A stretch of DNA of 64,000 nucleotides from Candidatus Fermentibacterota bacterium (GTDB taxonomy: Bacteria > Fermentibacterota > Fermentibacteria > Fermentibacterales > Fermentibacteraceae). The position numbers were made by a program, and so were the translations under genes. Below, piece by piece: positions 61,808 to 64,000 of this stretch. Location: the NCBI GenBank assembly GCA_002748705.1, contig PDSZ01000002.1, positions 11,213-75,212 on the forward strand. The letters run 5' to 3'. The notes below the pieces were generated by a model that saw nothing but the letters and a program-made list of their open reading frames with translations, did not search any database and had not been told where the DNA came from. The stretch's first letter is position 1, and every line of letters begins with the position of its first letter.

Positions 61808-62520
61808 TCAGAATGGATATTGGTAATAGTACACTTTAGGATTGAGATAGGGATCAACAGAGAATGCAAGGATGCCATTACTTGAAAATCTCCACCAAAG
61901 AACATCGATTGTATCCTCTTCATCCATACCTTTAATATTAACAATATACTGCAGTTCGCCTGTGTAATCATATACTTGAAATACAGGGCTCAAACTTCTT
62001 CCTGTCAACATCCACAAATACCCTCTATTATCAGCGTGTAGTCCTTGTGGCGGTATTACATATCTATATTCTTCCGGCGTATATTGTACATTGGTTGTAT
62101 TGCTCCTATACGAATACATTCTAATGAATCTTTCTCGTTCTAACTGCATTTCTTCATTAGATTTAGCTAAAAGCTGGTGTTCTTCCACTGCGTGCAGGAA
62201 TTCCTGTCCGCTTTCTGCCATTCCGTATAACTCCATTCTGTTGAAGTCAGTAGGCACTACAAATACATTACCGGCATCATCTGCCGCATATGCGCATGAC
62301 ATCAATGTATTTCTTAAAATATAAGCCATATCATTGGTATTTATTATTGCTTCTGATGTATATGTATCTTGGGGCTCCATGGCCCAATTTAACACGCACA
62401 ATGTATATCTAAACAGTTGCCTTTCATCTTCATACACTCGCTCCATTATACCGCCTACTACTCTATTATTGCCATTATTTATACACCTATATGGTATTAT
62501 TTTACCTTCCTCCGCGTCAA
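61808..62520 (-). pseudogene. 6-bladed beta-propeller gene, 3' half, split by an IS
   Basis: The minus frame is open from the IS boundary: SVDAEEGKIIPYRCINNG, then MERVYEDERQLFRYTLCVLN and on to a propeller end (GLHADNRGYLWMLTGRSLSP, VFQVYDYTGELQYIVN, LNPKVYYYQYPF). Its missing first half lies at 63040-63480 in the same orientation. Together they make one 6-bladed beta-propeller protein interrupted by the IS200/IS605-type element. Confidence 0.75.
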
Positions 62521-63036
62521 CTGAACGACCCTCGACTACAAGTCGAGGGGTTCATGAACCGCCGATTTGAAATCGACTATCATCCTGTACGGGCTCACCT
62601 TCCTGTTCATCAATGTAAGCCTTTATCAGTTCGTCGGTGATGTTGCCAGTACTTACGGCAAGGTAGCCACGCGCCCAGAAGTGTCAACCCCAGAACTTCT
62701 TTCGTAAATGAGGAAACTCCTGTAGTAAGACTCTGGAGCTTATCCCCTTAAGCCACTGTACTATCTTGCTGATATCATGATTCGGTCTATAGGAAATCAG
62801 TATGTGGATATGGTCTATGGCTACCTTGCCTGATATGACCTGTATCTCATGTTCCATTGCTATCTGGCGGATGAGATCACGCACTCGAAGTGCGACATCG
62901 CCAACCAGAACTTTCTTACGATACTTCGGAATCCAGACAAGGTGGACCTTAAGGTCAAACTTCGTATGGGAACCGAGTCTATAGTTTCTCATTGTCAAAA
63001 TGTAATATGTGCTTCGCCTGAAGGCGAGGGATTTCC
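62520..63036 (-). mobile_element. IS200/IS605-family insertion, about 515 nt
   Basis: The element carries only tnpA and is bounded by the subterminal hairpins expected for this family: a 9-bp stem CCCTCGACT-ACA-AGTCGAGGG (62529-62549) beyond the 3' end of tnpA, and an imperfect CTCGCCT-TC-AGGCGAAG hairpin (about 63028-63012) upstream of it. Exact ends are uncertain, since such elements make no target duplication. It interrupts the beta-propeller gene in the same orientation. Confidence 0.85.
62552..62998 (-). pseudogene. tnpA: IS200/IS605 TnpA (Y1 transposase) with in-frame TGA
   Basis: The frame starts MTMRNYRLGSHTKFDLKVHL and has the HUH motif DHIHI (His63, His65). At codon 105 (62686-62684) a TGA follows FWG, where relatives continue. 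Beyond it the same frame reads HFWARGYLAVSTGNITDELI, then KAYIDEQ, which carries the catalytic Tyr128 and metal-ligand Gln132, and ends at 62554-62552. The 104-residue product lacks the nucleophile. The likely cause is one nonsense change (for example CGA to TGA); recoding is less likely because no redox role exists at that site. Confidence 0.85.
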
Positions 63037-63039
63037 ACC

Positions 63040-63480
63040 ATCCCCGGAAGAGACATTAACTCTCCTTGGTACTCGCCATTGTCTCTATACAATGATACCC
63101 TTCTCGCCATTTTATCAAATATCACTATGCTGTCATCCCCAATTGCAATAAAACAATCTGGACTGGCAAACTCTCCTGGGCCCTCTCCTTTCCTGCCAAT
63201 CTCAAATAGATAATCTCCGCTGGTTGAGAATACATACAGAGTAGCTGTTAGTCTATCCAGCACTCCTATTCTACCGTCGCTTAAGTGTCCCACATCTGAA
63301 ATAGCACCAAATACATAATTAGCATCATACCCAGTACTGGTGATCACGATTGCTGGAAATACATCATATTGGAGAGCCCCATTCGTAGTTTTATCTTCGA
63401 TACAAGCAATTCTAATTGCTGCGATTATGAATCCCTCTGTGACAGTATAGGTGAGACATATCCCCTGACGATTATTAGTG
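63040..63480 (-). pseudogene. 6-bladed beta-propeller gene, 5' part, truncated at both ends
   Basis: The minus frame encodes propeller blades: YDANYVFGAISDVGHLSDGR, IGVLDRLTATLYVFSTSGDY, FEIGRKGEGPGEFASPDCF, VIFDKMARRVSLYRDNGEYQ. G-x-GxGPGEF is a hallmark of the 6-bladed (DUF4934-like) propellers. The downstream side runs into the IS200-type element; the upstream side runs into the IS3-type element, and no native N terminus or signal peptide remains. Confidence 0.7.
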
Positions 63481-63504
63481 TAGAAGGGCGGGGAGGTTTT
63501 ACCG

Positions 63505-63978
63505 ATGAAGGTATTGAGTTTCAAGAGAGAGCCGTCGGATGATGAGGAAGCCCGGAGGGCGAGTGAAGAATCCGACGGCTCTTCGGCCCGAAAAGCTGCA
63601 CCTGATCCTGAAGTAAAAGAAAAAGCGTCTCGACGGAGGTTTACCGCTGCCTACAAGCTTCGGATACTTGAGGAAGCGGATGCCTGTAAAGGGGATGGAG
63701 ACATCGGAGCACTGCTCAGGCGAGAAGGGCTGTATTCATCTCATCTGGCCTTTTGGAGGCGCCAGAGAGCTGAGATAGGTAGAAAAGGAATGACCGGCAG
63801 AAAGCGTGGCCGTAAAGAGCTTTCTGAAGAGCAGCTCAGGCTGCGAGAGCTTGAAAAGGAGAACAAACAACTCAAGAACAAGCTCAAGAAAGCCGAGACG
63901 ATAATTGAGATTCAAAAAAAAACTTCGGAATTGCTGGGGTTGGAGCTGGATTCGGAGAGGAACAGCGAAAGCAACTGA
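63505..63978 (+). CDS. IS3-family transposase OrfA
   Basis: The 157-residue protein has a charged N-terminal extension, the HTH_8-like FTAAYKLRILEEADACKG, ALLRREGLYSSHLAFWRRQR and a leucine-zipper-like C terminus (LRELEKENKQLKNKLKKAE). This is the DNA-binding OrfA of IS3-family elements. The ATG has GGGGAGG nine bases upstream, and the orfB start overlaps the stop as TGATG. Confidence 0.88.
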   Translation: MKVLSFKREPSDDEEARRASEESDGSSARKAAPDPEVKEKASRRRFTAAYKLRILEEADACKGDGDIGALLRREGLYSSHLAFWRRQRAEIGRKGMTGRKRGRKELSEEQLRLRELEKENKQLKNKLKKAETIIEIQKKTSELLGLELDSERNSESN

Positions 63979-64000
63979 TGGAAGCTGCAAAAGATCTTTC
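63978..64000 (+). CDS. IS3-family transposase OrfB, cut by window edge
   Basis: An ATG at 63978, overlapping the orfA stop, begins MEAAKDL and runs off the window. Its position right after OrfA and the overlap are as expected for the OrfB (DDE) gene of an IS3 element. Only seven residues are visible. Confidence 0.6.

Overview
Organism and overall character. The window is a bacterial chromosome segment with a complete S10-spc-alpha ribosomal protein cluster, a NiFe hydrogenase operon, a two-part 2-hydroxyacyl-CoA dehydratase activase, and secreted beta-propeller proteins, one of which (51922-54141) ends in a type IX-like C-terminal sorting module. Lipoproteins with clear lipoboxes indicate a Gram-negative-type envelope. 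The combination points to an anaerobic member of the FCB superphylum, possibly a Fermentibacterota-like lineage. This is inference from gene content only; no rRNA is present.

Layout. 1-3560 is a gene-poor accessory strip: an edge-truncated methyltransferase, a decayed sorting-domain remnant, an AlkD-like protein, a short thioredoxin-like gene with an in-frame TGA exactly at the redox position (candidate selenoprotein), and a three-unit CRISPR-like array. 3568-6668 is a polar amino acid ABC transporter operon. 6923-8791 is an ODP-type metallo-beta-lactamase fold protein. 9242-24529, all on the minus strand, is rpsJ through rplQ with secY, adk, map, infA, rpmJ and rpoA, followed by pfkA; rpsD is missing from its usual place. 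25035-27900 holds an MliC-like lipoprotein and sucCD behind a cobalamin riboswitch. 28813-32855 is a NiFe hydrogenase operon with its maturation protease. 33525-37120 is a five-gene operon joining two roadblock proteins, an MglA-like GTPase, a PATAN/roadblock protein and a DnaA-like AAA+ ATPase. 37407-47155 carries fusA, a pilin-like lipoprotein, a cation/proton antiporter, an HtrA-like protease, a second AlkD, a dual-specificity phosphatase, decayed MNT/HEPN pieces and an ALDH. 47690-61721 has the activase, the sortable beta-propeller, a TlpA-like lipoprotein, endonuclease IV, a pyruvyl transferase-like protein, a Lon-related protease and MscS. 61808-64000 is a beta-propeller gene broken by an IS200/IS605-type element and apparently also by an IS3-family element.

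Patterns across the window. (1) At least seven intergenic or gene-end loci carry imperfect direct copies of about 27-37 nt separated by 31-39 nt of unrelated sequence, with a period close to 73 nt (once about 60 nt). The copied sequence differs at each locus and is sometimes the end of the adjacent gene. This is repeat-spacer geometry without a shared repeat, and ectopic spacer integration is one hypothesis. (2) Two genes appear to start at CTG codons that overlap the upstream stop as CTGA, each behind a strong Shine-Dalgarno. (3) In-frame TGA codons occur in the thioredoxin-like gene (redox position, with a hairpin fitting bacterial SECIS rules) and in the TnpA gene (probably a nonsense mutation).
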